A program made the position numbers and the translations under genes. Shown here in pieces: positions 1 to 7,782 of a stretch of DNA of 64,000 nucleotides. Source of the stretch: VXNE01 sp963664635 (lineage in GTDB: Bacteria > Pseudomonadota > Gammaproteobacteria > Pseudomonadales > Azotimanducaceae); contig OY761542.1 of assembly GCA_963664635.1 (NCBI GenBank), positions 4,650,001 to 4,714,000 of the forward strand, given 5' to 3'. The notes under the pieces are model-generated. The model had not been told where the DNA came from and made no database searches. It was given only the letters and a program-made list of their open reading frames with translations. The number at the start of each line of letters is the position of its first letter. Position 1 is the first letter of the stretch.

Positions 1-1557
1 TCCGGGGCCGGGAAGTCGATCCTCCTCAACGCCCTCGAACTGGTCCTCGGCGCGCGCGCCTCGAGCAGCGCCATCCGTCCCGGGGCAACGGCCTGCGAGG
101 TCACGGCCGAATTCGACCTGGCGGACCATCCGGCCGCCCGGGAGTACCTCGACGAGCAGGCCCTCGAGGACGCGGCGGAAGGCGGTCGCTGCCTCGTGCG
201 CAGGGTCGCCGCGACGGGACGCTCGCGCGCGTTCATCAACGGTACGCCGGTCAACCTCGCGGCGCTGCAGTCCCTCTGCAACCCGCTGGTGGAAGTGCAC
301 GGACAGCACGCGCATCGTTCGCTGCTCGACCGCACGGTGCAACTGGCGCTCCTCGACGACTACGCCGCGGCGGCGGATCTTGCGGACTCCGTCCGCGCGG
401 CCTTTCGCGCGTGGCGCGCGCGGCGCGCGGAACTCGACGCCGCGCACGAGCGCGCCCGCGCTGCCGAACAGCGCCTCGAACTCCTGCGCTACCAGGTACA
501 GGAACTCCACGACCTCGCGTTGGCCGAAGGCGAGTTCGAGGACCTTGAGCAGCGGCACAGGCGCCTCGCCGCCGCGGGAGCCATCCGCGCCACCGTCGGC
601 ACCCACGCCAGCGAGCTCGAGGACAGCCTCATCGCGCGGCTGTCGCGGATGTCCTCCGACCTCGACGCCATCGACGACGCGCACCCGGCGCTGTCCGCCG
701 GCCGCGAGCGAATGCGGGCGGCGCAGGTCGAAGCCGAGGAAGCCCTGGCCGAGTTGCGCGACTACTACAGCGCCGTCCCGGAAGACGCGGGCGCTTTGGC
801 GGACGTGGAGCGTCGGCTCGACGCGATCCACGACATCGCACGCAAGCATCGCGTCCCCGCCGCCGGGCTGGCCGCACACGCCGCCACGGTCGAGGCCGAG
901 CTTGCGGGCCTCGCCGCGGACGAAGCGCGGCTCGACACCGTCGCCGAGGCCGCCGAGACGGCGGGCGCGGCCTATCGCGACCTGGCCGGCCGGCTCTCGG
1001 CATTGCGGACGGCGGCGGCGGGGAAGTTCGCCGCCGACGTCGGGGCCGTCATGGCGGAACTGCGTCTCGAAGGCGGCGTTCTGGAGCCGGTCTTCGCCCC
1101 GGTCGAGAACGAACGCGGGCTCGAGAGCGTGGAATACCGGGTCACGACCAATCCCGCCTATCCGCCGGCGCCGCTCGCCGCCATCGCCTCCGGGGGCGAA
1201 CTGGCCCGCATCGCGCTCGCCATCGAAGTCGTCGCTGCCCAGCGCTCGGCATTGCCGTGCCTGGTGCTCGACGAGGCTGATGTCGGTATCGGCGGCACGA
1301 CGGCGGACATCCTCGGCCGGATGTTGCGCCGCCTGGCCCGGAACACCCAGGTCATCTGCGTCACCCATGCGCCCCAGGTGGCCGCCCTCGGCGACACGCA
1401 CCTGCTGGTCCGCAAGACGCGGGAGCAGGACACGGTCATCGTTCCGCTCGGAGACGACGAGCGCGTCGAGGAACTGTCGCGCATGCTCGCGGGCCGGCGC
1501 ATCACGGGCGAAACCCGGGCTTACGCGCGCACCCTCCTCGACGGCGTGGAGGCCTAG
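1..1557 (+). CDS. recN: DNA repair protein RecN (5' end missing)
   Basis: SMC-like ATPase that acts in recombinational repair of double-strand breaks in the cytoplasm. The frame is open from base 1, which encodes the end of the Walker A loop (SGAGKSILLN), so only about 30 N-terminal residues lie outside the window; 518 residues remain and the family is about 555. A long Ala/Glu/Arg-rich coiled-coil arm occupies the middle. The ABC signature SGGELARIAL is near residue 397 and the Walker B stretch LVLDEADVGIGG near 421, followed by the switch histidine region VTHAPQVAAL. An ATG at 196 exists but is internal. It is followed by bamE, as in many Gammaproteobacteria. Confidence 0.97.
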   Translation, partial: SGAGKSILLNALELVLGARASSSAIRPGATACEVTAEFDLADHPAAREYLDEQALEDAAEGGRCLVRRVAATGRSRAFINGTPVNLAALQSLCNPLVEVHGQHAHRSLLDRTVQLALLDDYAAAADLADSVRAAFRAWRARRAELDAAHERARAAEQRLELLRYQVQELHDLALAEGEFEDLEQRHRRLAAAGAIRATVGTHASELEDSLIARLSRMSSDLDAIDDAHPALSAGRERMRAAQVEAEEALAELRDYYSAVPEDAGALADVERRLDAIHDIARKHRVPAAGLAAHAATVEAELAGLAADEARLDTVAEAAETAGAAYRDLAGRLSALRTAAAGKFAADVGAVMAELRLEGGVLEPVFAPVENERGLESVEYRVTTNPAYPPAPLAAIASGGELARIALAIEVVAAQRSALPCLVLDEADVGIGGTTADILGRMLRRLARNTQVICVTHAPQVAALGDTHLLVRKTREQDTVIVPLGDDERVEELSRMLAGRRITGETRAYARTLLDGVEA

Positions 1558-1594
1558 CCCGGATGGCTGGTGCAACATGCGGGCTAGGGCTAAC

Positions 1595-1996
1595 ATGCCC
1601 GGCCATTCGCTTCGGGATCGATTCCACGTGCCAGACCGGGCCATTTCGGTATGCGCCGCGGCGGTGGGCCTGGCCGCCCTGCTGACCGCCTCCTGCGCCC
1701 TGCCCAGAATCCACCGGGTCACCGTCCAGCAGGGCAACGTCATCACCCAGGAGATGGTCGACCAGCTGAAGCCGGGGATGACCCGTGAGCAGGTGGCTTT
1801 CGTCATGGGCCAGCCCGTGGTGCGCAACGCCTTCGACGACACGCGCTGGGACTACGTCTACACCATAGACGTGCCGGGCTCGTACGAGTCACGGCTGCTG
1901 GTGTCGATGTACTTCGCCGGCGACGCGCTGTCGCGCATCGCCGGCGATCTGGCCCCAGCATCGAGCGCGGCAGACGCCGGCGGCGAAGAGCCGTAG
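1595..1996 (+). CDS. bamE: Outer membrane assembly lipoprotein BamE (SmpA/OmlA)
   Basis: Small lipoprotein of the BAM complex, which folds beta-barrel proteins into the outer membrane. A signal peptide is followed by a lipobox ending LLTASC, with the lipidated Cys codon at 1694. The mature part has the family pattern GMTREQVAFVMGQP and a conserved DTRWDYVYTI strand; length (about 110 mature residues) fits. Start is uncertain: ATG 1595 gives a 33-residue leader, while GTG 1628, preceded by GGGATCG, gives a more usual 22-residue leader. It lies 37 bases after recN in the same direction, the classic neighbourhood. Confidence 0.9.
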   Translation: MPGHSLRDRFHVPDRAISVCAAAVGLAALLTASCALPRIHRVTVQQGNVITQEMVDQLKPGMTREQVAFVMGQPVVRNAFDDTRWDYVYTIDVPGSYESRLLVSMYFAGDALSRIAGDLAPASSAADAGGEEP

Positions 1997-2004
1997 CCGC
2001 CAGG

Positions 2005-2322
2005 TCAGCTCCGCGCCCTCTCCCTCCGCCGGTCCCTGGGATCCCGCATCAGGTCGCGGAGCAGTTCGATCCGGTCACCATCGCTCAGCACCGTCGTCGG
2101 GGGCACGGCACGACCGAATATCGCGACCTTTCCCGGATCGACGCGCACCGGATCGACGTGCCCCGGATCGACGCGCCCCGAATCGACGCGGCCGGCGTCG
2201 AACGCGCCCCGTGCGAGGGCTGCCCGCACCGCGTCGGCCACCGTGACGCCGTCGTCGAGTTCCAGCGCCACGGTCCGGCACGCCCTGGGCAACGCCTGGA
2301 TCACTTCCACCCGGACGGTCAC
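2005..2322 (-). CDS. rnfH: RnfH family ubiquitin-like protein
   Basis: Small beta-grasp protein of unknown exact role, usually encoded next to ratA; the start VRVEVIQALP and the end IFGRAVPPTTVLSDGDRIEL are typical of the family. GTG 2322 overlaps the ratA stop by four bases (GTGA), so the two are translationally coupled. Unusual for the family, a low-complexity insert rich in VDPGRVD-like steps (encoded by 2133-2207) separates the N-terminal strand-helix half from the C-terminal half; it comes from a 15-base tandem repeat. About 105 residues in total. Confidence 0.85.
   Translation of the reverse strand: MTVRVEVIQALPRACRTVALELDDGVTVADAVRAALARGAFDAGRVDSGRVDPGHVDPVRVDPGKVAIFGRAVPPTTVLSDGDRIELLRDLMRDPRDRRRERARS
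2133..2207. repeat. 15-bp tandem repeat inside rnfH
   Basis: Four near-identical copies of CCGGATCGACGCGCC (2133-2147, 2148-2162, 2163-2177, 2178-2192) and a degenerate fifth (2193-2207). Being a multiple of three, it only lengthens a VDP-type linker within RnfH and keeps the frame. Confidence 0.9.
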
Positions 2323-2756
2323 CGGCCGGCACCGAGCACGGCGCGGGCGCGCCGGCTGAACGCGTCCACCAGCGCATCGGCAACCCGGTTCAGGAACGGC
2401 GCTCCCAGCACGGCCAGGAGCCCGCTCTTCAGCTCGAACTCGAGCGTCAGGTGAATGCGGCACCCATGCCCTACGGGCGTGAATGTCCAGATCCCCTCGA
2501 AATGCCGGAACGGCCCCTCGACCAGGGTCATCACGATACGGCGCGCCGGTTCGAAACGGTTGCGGGTGACGAGGGTCTCCCTCAGACCGCGGCCGGACAG
2601 CGCCAGCGCCGCGACGATCCCATCGTCGTCCCGCTCGAGGATCTCCGCCCGCCGGCACCACTTCAGGTACTCCGGGTAACGCTCGACATCGTTGACGAGT
2701 CCGCACACGGCCTCCGCCGGGTAGGGCAGCAGCGCGGTCCGCTCGAGACGGCGCAC
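2319..2756 (-). CDS. ratA: RatA / COQ10-like START-domain protein
   Basis: START-fold protein of the RatA family (described in E. coli as a ribosome-association toxin; related to the eukaryotic coenzyme Q binding protein COQ10). The N-terminus VRRLERTALLPYPAEAV followed by LVNDVERYPEYLKWC matches the family start, so GTG 2756 was chosen; the longer upstream open frame runs through the symporter gene and is not coding. Length 145 residues is normal. The end overlaps rnfH by four bases. The lipid/quinone binding role is inferred from the family and is not visible in the sequence. Confidence 0.9.
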   Translation of the reverse strand: MRRLERTALLPYPAEAVCGLVNDVERYPEYLKWCRRAEILERDDDGIVAALALSGRGLRETLVTRNRFEPARRIVMTLVEGPFRHFEGIWTFTPVGHGCRIHLTLEFELKSGLLAVLGAPFLNRVADALVDAFSRRARAVLGAGR

Positions 2757-2758
2757 CG

Positions 2759-4123
2759 TCAGCCGTACAGGATCGTATAGACGAACACGGCGAGCACGCC
2801 GAGCGGCGCCAGCACACGGATGAGCACCCACCACAGGACGGCGGGCGCGCCATCCCGCAGTCCGAGCTGCGCCCCGACGATCGTCTTGGGCAACACCCAA
2901 CCCACGAACACCGCGATGCATAGTCCCCCCAGCGGCAGCATGAGCTTCTGGGTCACGTAGTCCAGGAAGTCGAAGATGGTCAGTTCCCCGACGACGTGGA
3001 CGTCGGCCCAGACGTTGAAGGACAGCACGGTACCGATACCGAAGAGCCAGCAGAGCACGCCGAGGGATATGGCCACGCGCGAACGCTTCGCGTTGTACTC
3101 CTCCACGGCGAAGGCCAGCGCCGGTTCGGTCAGCGAGATGGCCGACGTGATCGCCGCGAACGACACCAGGACGAAGAACACGGTGCCGAACACCGCCCCG
3201 AGCGGCAGTTGGCCGAACGCGAGCGGAACCGTCACGAACAGGAGTCCCGGCCCCTGTCCCGGCTCCAGCCCGTTGGCGAAGACGATCGGGAAGATCGCGA
3301 GCCCCGCGGTCAGCGCGACGACGGTGTCGAGGGCGGCGATGGTCACGACCGTCCCGGCGATGGACGCGTCCCGCGGCACGTAGGCACCGTACGCCATGAT
3401 CGCTCCCATGCCGACGCTCAGCGTGAAGAACGCGTGCCCGAGCGCTTCCAGGACCCCGTCGACGGACAGCGCGTCCCAGTCCATGCGGAACATGAACGCG
3501 AACCCTTCCGCGAAGCCGCCCGACACCGCGCCGTAGCCGAGCAGCACCACCAGCAGCACGAACAGCAGCGGCATGAACACGCGGATCGCCCGCTCCAGGC
3601 CGCCGGAGACGCCGCGCGCCACGATGACGATGGTGACGGCCATGAACAGCGTGTGGAAAGCGAGGATCTGCCATGGATCCGCCAGCAGGTCGGCGAAAGC
3701 CTGGCTCGCGAACGCGCCGTCCGCGCCCTCGAAGGCGCCGCTGCCCATCCTGAAGACGTAGTGCACCGCCCAGCCGGCGACGACGGAGTAGTAGGAGAGG
3801 ATCAGGAAACCCGCCACCACGCCGGCCCAGCCGATCAGCGACCAGGCGCGCGCCCCCCCGCTCGCCCGGACCAGGGCCCGCATCGTGTTGATCGGGCTCT
3901 GCCGTCCTTCGCGGCCCAGCATCACCTCGGCCATCATGACCGGCACGCCGATCGCCGCGATGCAGACCAGGTACACCACGACGAAGGCGCCGCCCCCGTT
4001 CTCCCCGGTGATGTAGGGGAAGCGCCAGATGTTGCCGAGCCCGACCGCCGAGCCGGCCGCGGCGAGGATGAACAGCCACCGGCTCGACCACATCCCGTGC
4101 CTGGAAACGTCCCGATCCGCCAT
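2759..4123 (-). CDS. Sodium-dependent symporter, SNF (neurotransmitter:Na+) family
   Basis: Inner-membrane secondary transporter of the LeuT fold, 454 residues, about twelve hydrophobic segments. The first helix carries the signature SAVGLGNIWRFPY and GENGGGAF, which hold the Na+ and substrate sites in LeuT. Bacterial members move amino acids or related amines; the substrate cannot be read from the sequence. ATG 4123 is preferred to the open TTG at 4153 because a GGAGGA motif lies upstream, although 13 bases away. It is transcribed divergently from smpB and ends two bases before ratA. Confidence 0.9.
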   Translation of the reverse strand: MADRDVSRHGMWSSRWLFILAAAGSAVGLGNIWRFPYITGENGGGAFVVVYLVCIAAIGVPVMMAEVMLGREGRQSPINTMRALVRASGGARAWSLIGWAGVVAGFLILSYYSVVAGWAVHYVFRMGSGAFEGADGAFASQAFADLLADPWQILAFHTLFMAVTIVIVARGVSGGLERAIRVFMPLLFVLLVVLLGYGAVSGGFAEGFAFMFRMDWDALSVDGVLEALGHAFFTLSVGMGAIMAYGAYVPRDASIAGTVVTIAALDTVVALTAGLAIFPIVFANGLEPGQGPGLLFVTVPLAFGQLPLGAVFGTVFFVLVSFAAITSAISLTEPALAFAVEEYNAKRSRVAISLGVLCWLFGIGTVLSFNVWADVHVVGELTIFDFLDYVTQKLMLPLGGLCIAVFVGWVLPKTIVGAQLGLRDGAPAVLWWVLIRVLAPLGVLAVFVYTILYG

Positions 4124-4162
4124 GGCGTGCGTCGATCCTCCAAGCCCCCCCAAGGGCGACCG

Positions 4163-4170
4163 ATTATAAT
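4163..4170. promoter_or_regulatory. Palindromic shared -10 of the smpB/symporter divergent promoter
   Basis: ATTATAAT is its own reverse complement and supplies a perfect TATAAT on both strands (4165-4170 forward, 4168-4163 reverse). No good -35 box is seen on either side. The forward -10 ends six bases before the smpB ATG, so smpB mRNA is probably leaderless or nearly so; the symporter would get a leader of about 35 bases. Confidence 0.65.
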
Positions 4171-4176
4171 TGAGGC

Positions 4177-4650
4177 ATGGCCAAACCCGCGAAACGCGAC
4201 CGACCGACGATCGCCCTGAACCGCCGCGCCCGGTTCGAGTTCGAACTCGAAGAGACCTTCGAGGCCGGCCTCGCCCTGATGGGGTGGGAACTCAAGAGCA
4301 TCCGCGCCGGGGCGGTGCAGCTACGCGACAGCTACGTGCTGGTGCGCGACGGCGAGGCGTGGCTCGAGGGCGCCCACATCGCGCCCCTCGCGAGCGCCTC
4401 GACGCACGTGGTCGCCGATCCGGTCCGCCCCCGCAAGCTGCTCCTGCACGCGAAGGAGATCACGCGGCTTGCCGAGCACGTCCAGCAGAAGGGCTACGCG
4501 TGCGTCGCCACGGCGCTCTACTGGAAGCACCGCCGCGTCAAGTGCGAGATCGCACTCGCCCGCGGCAAGCGCCAGCGCGACAAGCGCGCGACGGTCAAGG
4601 ACCGCGACTGGAAACGGCAGCAGGAACGCCTGCTGAAACGTTCCGCCTGA
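4177..4650 (+). CDS. smpB: SsrA-binding protein SmpB
   Basis: RNA-binding OB-fold protein that delivers tmRNA to stalled ribosomes in trans-translation. 157 residues, full length: the start TIALNRRARFEFEL, the block FEAGLALMGWELKSIRAG and a Lys/Arg-rich tail (RGKRQRDKRATVKDRDWKR) that mimics the codon-anticodon helix. ATG 4177 sits six bases after a perfect TATAAT with no room for a Shine-Dalgarno, so a leaderless message is likely. The tmRNA gene, sometimes adjacent, is not found here. Confidence 0.96.
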   Translation: MAKPAKRDRPTIALNRRARFEFELEETFEAGLALMGWELKSIRAGAVQLRDSYVLVRDGEAWLEGAHIAPLASASTHVVADPVRPRKLLLHAKEITRLAEHVQQKGYACVATALYWKHRRVKCEIALARGKRQRDKRATVKDRDWKRQQERLLKRSA

Positions 4651-4662
4651 TCCGAACCCGCG

Positions 4663-4760
4663 TCAACCTTCGGGCGGCGTGTACCAGATGGGCGACGAGT
4701 ATGCGCGGTCCCGCGTGACCATCGGGATGTGTTCCGGACCGGCGGCGGTCCGCAAGCTGC
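4663..4760 (-). pseudogene. C-terminal remnant of a DUF3604 gene
   Basis: Reading on the minus strand, the last 17 codons before the stop at 4663 give MVTRDRAYSSPIWYTPP plus three more, which is the conserved C-terminus of DUF3604 proteins (PHP-like, function poorly known). The frame stays open upstream to about 4930 but shows no further family similarity. A second piece of a DUF3604 gene, on the same strand and in the correct order, lies at 6425-6570, so this is probably the tail of one broken gene with about 1.7 kb of foreign material between the pieces. Confidence 0.5.
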
Positions 4761-4935
4761 ACGGCCCTGTGGATGGAGCGGCGAACTCCCGCGGCTCGAG
4801 GGCAACCGAATGGCAGTCGGAGTCCAGGCAGCCGGGCACGGTTGCGGGCAGCTTGGCCGGTGGCCGCTGGGGAGGGAGAACGTGCTGCCGGCCGCGGCTG
4901 CGGCGGGGAGGTGCGTCGGGCAGCCCCGGTTTGGC

Positions 4936-5202
4936 TCAGGCGACGTCGTCGAGGGCGCGGCGCGCGCGGGCGAGGTCGTAGGCCCCCTGCATGCGCACCC
5001 AGTGGCCGGCGTCGCTCCAGCCCAGCTTCTCCAGCGCGATCGCCAGCCGCGGCGAGACGCCGGCGCGGGCGTTGACGACCCGCTGCAGGGTCACGCGGGC
5101 GACGCCGAGGCGCGCGGCGGCCTCGGTGACGGTCCATCCCTCGGCGTCGATCGCCTCGCGGACGATTTCGCCGGGATGCGCGGGGTCGTACATGTCGGTC
5201 AT
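4936..5202 (-). CDS. higA: HigA-type antitoxin (XRE helix-turn-helix)
   Basis: 88-residue DNA-binding antitoxin. It opens with the HigA hallmark HPGEIVREAIDAEGWTVTE, followed by a helix-turn-helix AAARLGVARVTLQRVVNARAG (split here as two helices) and the SPRLAIALEKLGWS segment. ATG 5202 follows a good GAGGAG motif. It lies 14 bases downstream of the toxin gene, the toxin-first order normal for higBA. It should bind HigB and repress its own promoter, probably at the palindrome 5501-5517. Confidence 0.93.
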   Translation of the reverse strand: MTDMYDPAHPGEIVREAIDAEGWTVTEAAARLGVARVTLQRVVNARAGVSPRLAIALEKLGWSDAGHWVRMQGAYDLARARRALDDVA

Positions 5203-5216
5203 GGCAATGCTCCTCG

Positions 5217-5489
5217 TCAGTGGTAGTCGACCAATCGCACGTCGACTGCCTCGCCGTCCTTGAAGCGGAAGACCATGCGCCAGTTGCCGGACACGGAGAC
5301 GCTCCAGTGGCCGCGGAGACGTCCCTTGAGCGGGTGCAGTCCGAAGCCGGGCACGGCCAGATGGTGCGGTTCCGTCGCCTGCTCCAGCAGCGTCAGGACG
5401 CGTCGGATGCGTGGTAGCCAGTCGGGATTGAGCTGGCTGGCGTCACCCCGCTCATGGAAACGGCGGAATGCCCGGTGCGCGATCTTCAC
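5217..5489 (-). CDS. higB: HigB-type toxin (RelE superfamily)
   Basis: 90-residue ribosome-dependent mRNA endonuclease of type II toxin-antitoxin systems. The end FGLHPLKGRLRGHWSVSVSG then NWRMVFRFKDGEAVDVRLVDYH is the classic HigB core, with the Arg and the terminal YH expected in the active site. Start is GTG 5489. It is first in the operon with higA. GC is a little lower than in neighbouring housekeeping genes, in keeping with a mobile module placed inside a broken gene region. Confidence 0.93.
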   Translation of the reverse strand: MKIAHRAFRRFHERGDASQLNPDWLPRIRRVLTLLEQATEPHHLAVPGFGLHPLKGRLRGHWSVSVSGNWRMVFRFKDGEAVDVRLVDYH

Positions 5490-5500
5490 GGTCGACGACT

Positions 5501-5517
5501 ATATCGTGTAGCGATAT
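5501..5517. promoter_or_regulatory. Probable HigA operator and higBA promoter
   Basis: The inverted repeat ATATCG-TGTAG-CGATAT sits 12 bases upstream of the higB start in an AT-rich pocket. On the minus strand it overlaps a TATAGT-like -10. Position and symmetry fit the autorepression site of a higBA operon. Confidence 0.6.
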
Positions 5518-5524
5518 GAGATAC

Positions 5525-5680
5525 TAGAAGGACTGCGGTCGGTCGAGTTCGACGACGTTGCCGCCGCCGTCGAGGGCGACGAAGCGGAACTCGCCGGGGT
5601 CGCGCGGCGGCCGGCCGTCCGGATTGGCGGACCAGAGTTCGATGTGGGTCGGGAAGGCGTAGTCCTCGGCGATGCTTGTT
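5525..5680 (-). pseudogene. C-terminal fragment of an unidentified protein
   Basis: An open minus-strand frame ending in TAG at 5525 encodes about 50 residues with a natural-looking composition (AEDYAFPTHIELWSANPDG, then DPGEFRFVALDGGGNVVELD). No start codon or upstream part is present: the frame breaks near 5680, close to where GC drops and the metallophosphoesterase segment begins. I do not recognise the family. It is most likely the 3' end of a gene truncated by the rearrangement that also broke the DUF3604 gene. Confidence 0.35.
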
Positions 5681-5839
5681 GCTACTAGTGACTCAGTACG
5701 GTCGCACGGGGGTTATGGAAGCATACGAACTCGCGGCGCTGTTAGTAAGGAGTAGCGCGCGACCTCGGTCTGTGGAGCGAGACCAAAGGGGCGCGTGTTT
5801 GTCGGGGATGCACGGGGTATCGGAAAAGTAGTGCTGGGA

Positions 5840-6435
5840 ATGACGACGACGGGATATTCGATAATGCACATATCGGACCTTCACCGGTCCCCGGAGGATC
5901 CGATCTCGAATGAGGAGCTTGTGTCGGCGCTGCTGCATGATCGGGACCGATACGTGAAGGAAGAGCCGGCGATTCCCGCACCGCAGGCGATCGTGGTGAG
6001 CGGTGACTTGATTGAAGGCGTGCGCGTAGGCACGGCGGACTTCGCAAAGCGGATCGAGGAGCAATATTCGGTCGCTGAAGATCTGTTGAACGAGCTGACT
6101 ACGCGGTTTTGGACGGTGATCGGTCGCGTCTGGTGATGGTGCCTGGCAACCACGATGTCGACTGGAACACTGCTTTCGCGGCACTGGTGCCAGTGGATGC
6201 GAGCGAGGTTCCGAAAGACCTCGCCGCAGAGCTGTACGCGCACGACTCTCCATTCCGGTGGGACTGGAAATCGCGGACGTTGTACCGAATAGCGGACGAC
6301 AAGACGTACTTGAGAAGGTTGGAACCGTTTTGGCGGTTCTTCGAACGTTTCTATTCGGGTTTGGACGCGCCCCGCAAGGCGCACGAGGCATTCGATGCGC
6401 GGGCGTACGACCTCTACGACCTCGCCAGCCCTTGA
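5840..6435 (+). pseudogene. Calcineurin-like metallophosphoesterase, frameshifted and truncated
   Basis: The first frame (ATG 5840 to about 6105) holds the metal motifs SIMHISDLHRSP and VVSGDL; a second frame (about 6107-6424) continues with VMVPGNHDVDW. Joining them needs one extra T in the run at 6108-6111, so a single-base loss broke the gene. The C-terminal part is also missing: similarity stops at about 6424 (ending YDLYDLA), exactly where a minus-strand DUF3604 fragment begins. Metallophosphoesterases of this kind occur in many defence and nucleotide-cleaving systems, but no specific role can be assigned. Confidence 0.75.
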
Positions 6436-6570
6436 CGATCTGGACGCGGTCGAGGTTCGCGCCGTCCGTATCCTTGAGGGCGCGGACGAGGAAGGTCGGG
6501 GCCCCACTTTCCGGCGCCACCCCCAGTTCGGCGCCCATGGGTACGCCACGACCGTATCCGGCCTGCCCGC
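6425..6570 (-). pseudogene. Internal fragment of a DUF3604 gene
   Basis: The minus-strand frame reads YGRGVPMGAELG, then GAPTFLVRALKDTDGANLDR and VQIVKGW, a conserved internal block of DUF3604 proteins. It ends abruptly at 6425, the junction with the truncated metallophosphoesterase. Upstream of about 6600 no further similarity is seen. Together with the tail at 4663 it indicates one DUF3604 gene destroyed by insertion and deletion. Confidence 0.6.
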
Positions 6571-6742
6571 GCGGTCCCGGCAACCCGCATCCGCCGCCAG
6601 CGGCCTTGGCATGTGCGGGCACACGGCCTGTCGCGACCGTCCGCCTTCATGCCCTCGCCTCCCCGGTTGCCTGACGATCGCCAGAGATATCCCGATTCCA
6701 CCGCAACGCCTCCCGCGGAGCCAATGCCGGCCAGGCCGCGCC

Positions 6743-7045
6743 TTACCCCGTGAGCAGCGCGATCAGCGCGCTGCGCTGGCGCCGGGAGAGACGCCGGAAG
6801 GCCCGTATCAACGCGTTCTCCTCCTCGGACAGGTCGCGCCGGAAGGTGGTCTCGATGTAGGCGAACATCGGCGGCTCCACGGCCGATTCGTCCGCGTCGT
6901 GCGGCAGGCCGGCGAGCGACTGTTCGAGCCGTGCTACGATTTCCGAGTTCAAGCTCCTCCGATAGCGTGCCGCCGCCTCGGCGACGCGCTTGTGCAGGTC
7001 GACCGGCAGCCGGACCAGGAACTTGTGGACCGGTACTTTGTTCAT
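6743..7045 (-). CDS. Arc-type ribbon-helix-helix DNA-binding protein
   Basis: About 100 residues. The N-terminal half is an Arc/MetJ ribbon-helix-helix: strand HKFLVRLPVDL, then helices KRVAEAAARYRRSLNSEIVAR. The C-terminal half is acidic, then ends in a basic helix (FRRLSRRQRSALIALL). ATG 7045 was chosen because the RHH strand follows directly and GGGGG lies eight bases upstream; in-frame ATG 7066 and an upstream start are possible. No toxin partner is adjacent, so it may be a lone regulator or an orphaned antitoxin. Stop is TAA. Confidence 0.75.
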   Translation of the reverse strand: MNKVPVHKFLVRLPVDLHKRVAEAAARYRRSLNSEIVARLEQSLAGLPHDADESAVEPPMFAYIETTFRRDLSEEENALIRAFRRLSRRQRSALIALLTG

Positions 7046-7113
7046 TCCTTGTTCCCCCGGACTCATGTTGTCCCGGTTCGCCGCCGGGCACAAACGCACG
7101 AGGGCCTCGCAAG

Positions 7114-7782
7114 ATGCTCCAGGTTGAGGGCATCGCCTTGCGGCGAACGGACGGCGCGCGGGTCCGGCAAGTCCTGGACGACATCTCGTTCGAACTGGCC
7201 CCCGGACAGGTCACCGCGATCTGGGGCCCGAGCGGCAGCGGCAAGACCACCCTCCTGAACCTCGTCGGCGGGCTGCTCCAGCCAGACTCCGGCGCCATAC
7301 GGGTCCTTGTCTCCGACGCTCCCGGCCGGACCCGCGAGATAGCGGTGCACGCGCTGTCGCACGGCGAGCGACTCCGCTATCGGCGGCGGCACGTGGGCTT
7401 CGTCTTCCAGTTCCTGAACCTCCTGCCAACGCTGACGGTGGCAGAGAACGTGCTCCTGCCCCTGGAGCTGAACGGTATGCCGGAACGCGCGGATCAGGCC
7501 CTGCGCCGGCTCGACGCGCTCGGGATCGGCGACGCCCGGCAACGGTTTCCCGACGCGCTCTCCGGCGGCGAACAGCAACGCGTCGCCATCGCGCGCGCCC
7601 TGGCGCACGCGCCGGCCCTCGTCCTCGCCGACGAGCCCACCGGCAACCTCGACGCCGCCAACGCCGAGCGCGTGGCGGACTGCCTCTGGGAGCAGGTCCA
7701 TGACGCGCGGGCCGGCCTGGTCATCGCGACGCACAACGAACGGCTGGCGCAACGCGCGGACACCGTCGTCAGGCTGCGTTAG
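7114..7782 (+). CDS. ABC transporter ATP-binding protein (LolD/MacB type)
   Basis: 222-residue cytoplasmic ATPase that should power the permease encoded next. Walker A is GPSGSGKTT at residues 38-46, the Q-loop is in FVFQFLNLLPTLTVAENVLLP, the signature is LSGGEQQRVAIARAL and Walker B is LVLADEPTGNLD, the LolD/FtsE/MacB subfamily form. ATG 7114 has GAGGG nine bases upstream. Its TAG stop shares a base with the GTG of the permease. This subfamily drives mechanotransmission (lipoprotein release, efflux, division), not import. Confidence 0.93.
   Translation: MLQVEGIALRRTDGARVRQVLDDISFELAPGQVTAIWGPSGSGKTTLLNLVGGLLQPDSGAIRVLVSDAPGRTREIAVHALSHGERLRYRRRHVGFVFQFLNLLPTLTVAENVLLPLELNGMPERADQALRRLDALGIGDARQRFPDALSGGEQQRVAIARALAHAPALVLADEPTGNLDAANAERVADCLWEQVHDARAGLVIATHNERLAQRADTVVRLR

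Noticed and set aside
380..1594. Long +2 frame running through recN into bamE
   Set aside because: Arg/Ser/Pro-rich shadow of the GC-rich recN codons; only its end (from about 1595) is a real gene.
2996..4219. 407-codon plus-strand frame opposite the symporter
   Set aside because: Composition (His/Asp/Arg-rich, no hydrophobic core) is that of an antisense frame; the opposite strand has a clear SNF transporter.
4651..4930. Possible tmRNA (ssrA) gene after smpB
   Set aside because: No tRNA-Ala-like ends, no tag reading frame ending in AA-stop and no tmRNA-like conserved string could be seen; the stretch instead ends a minus-strand DUF3604 frame.
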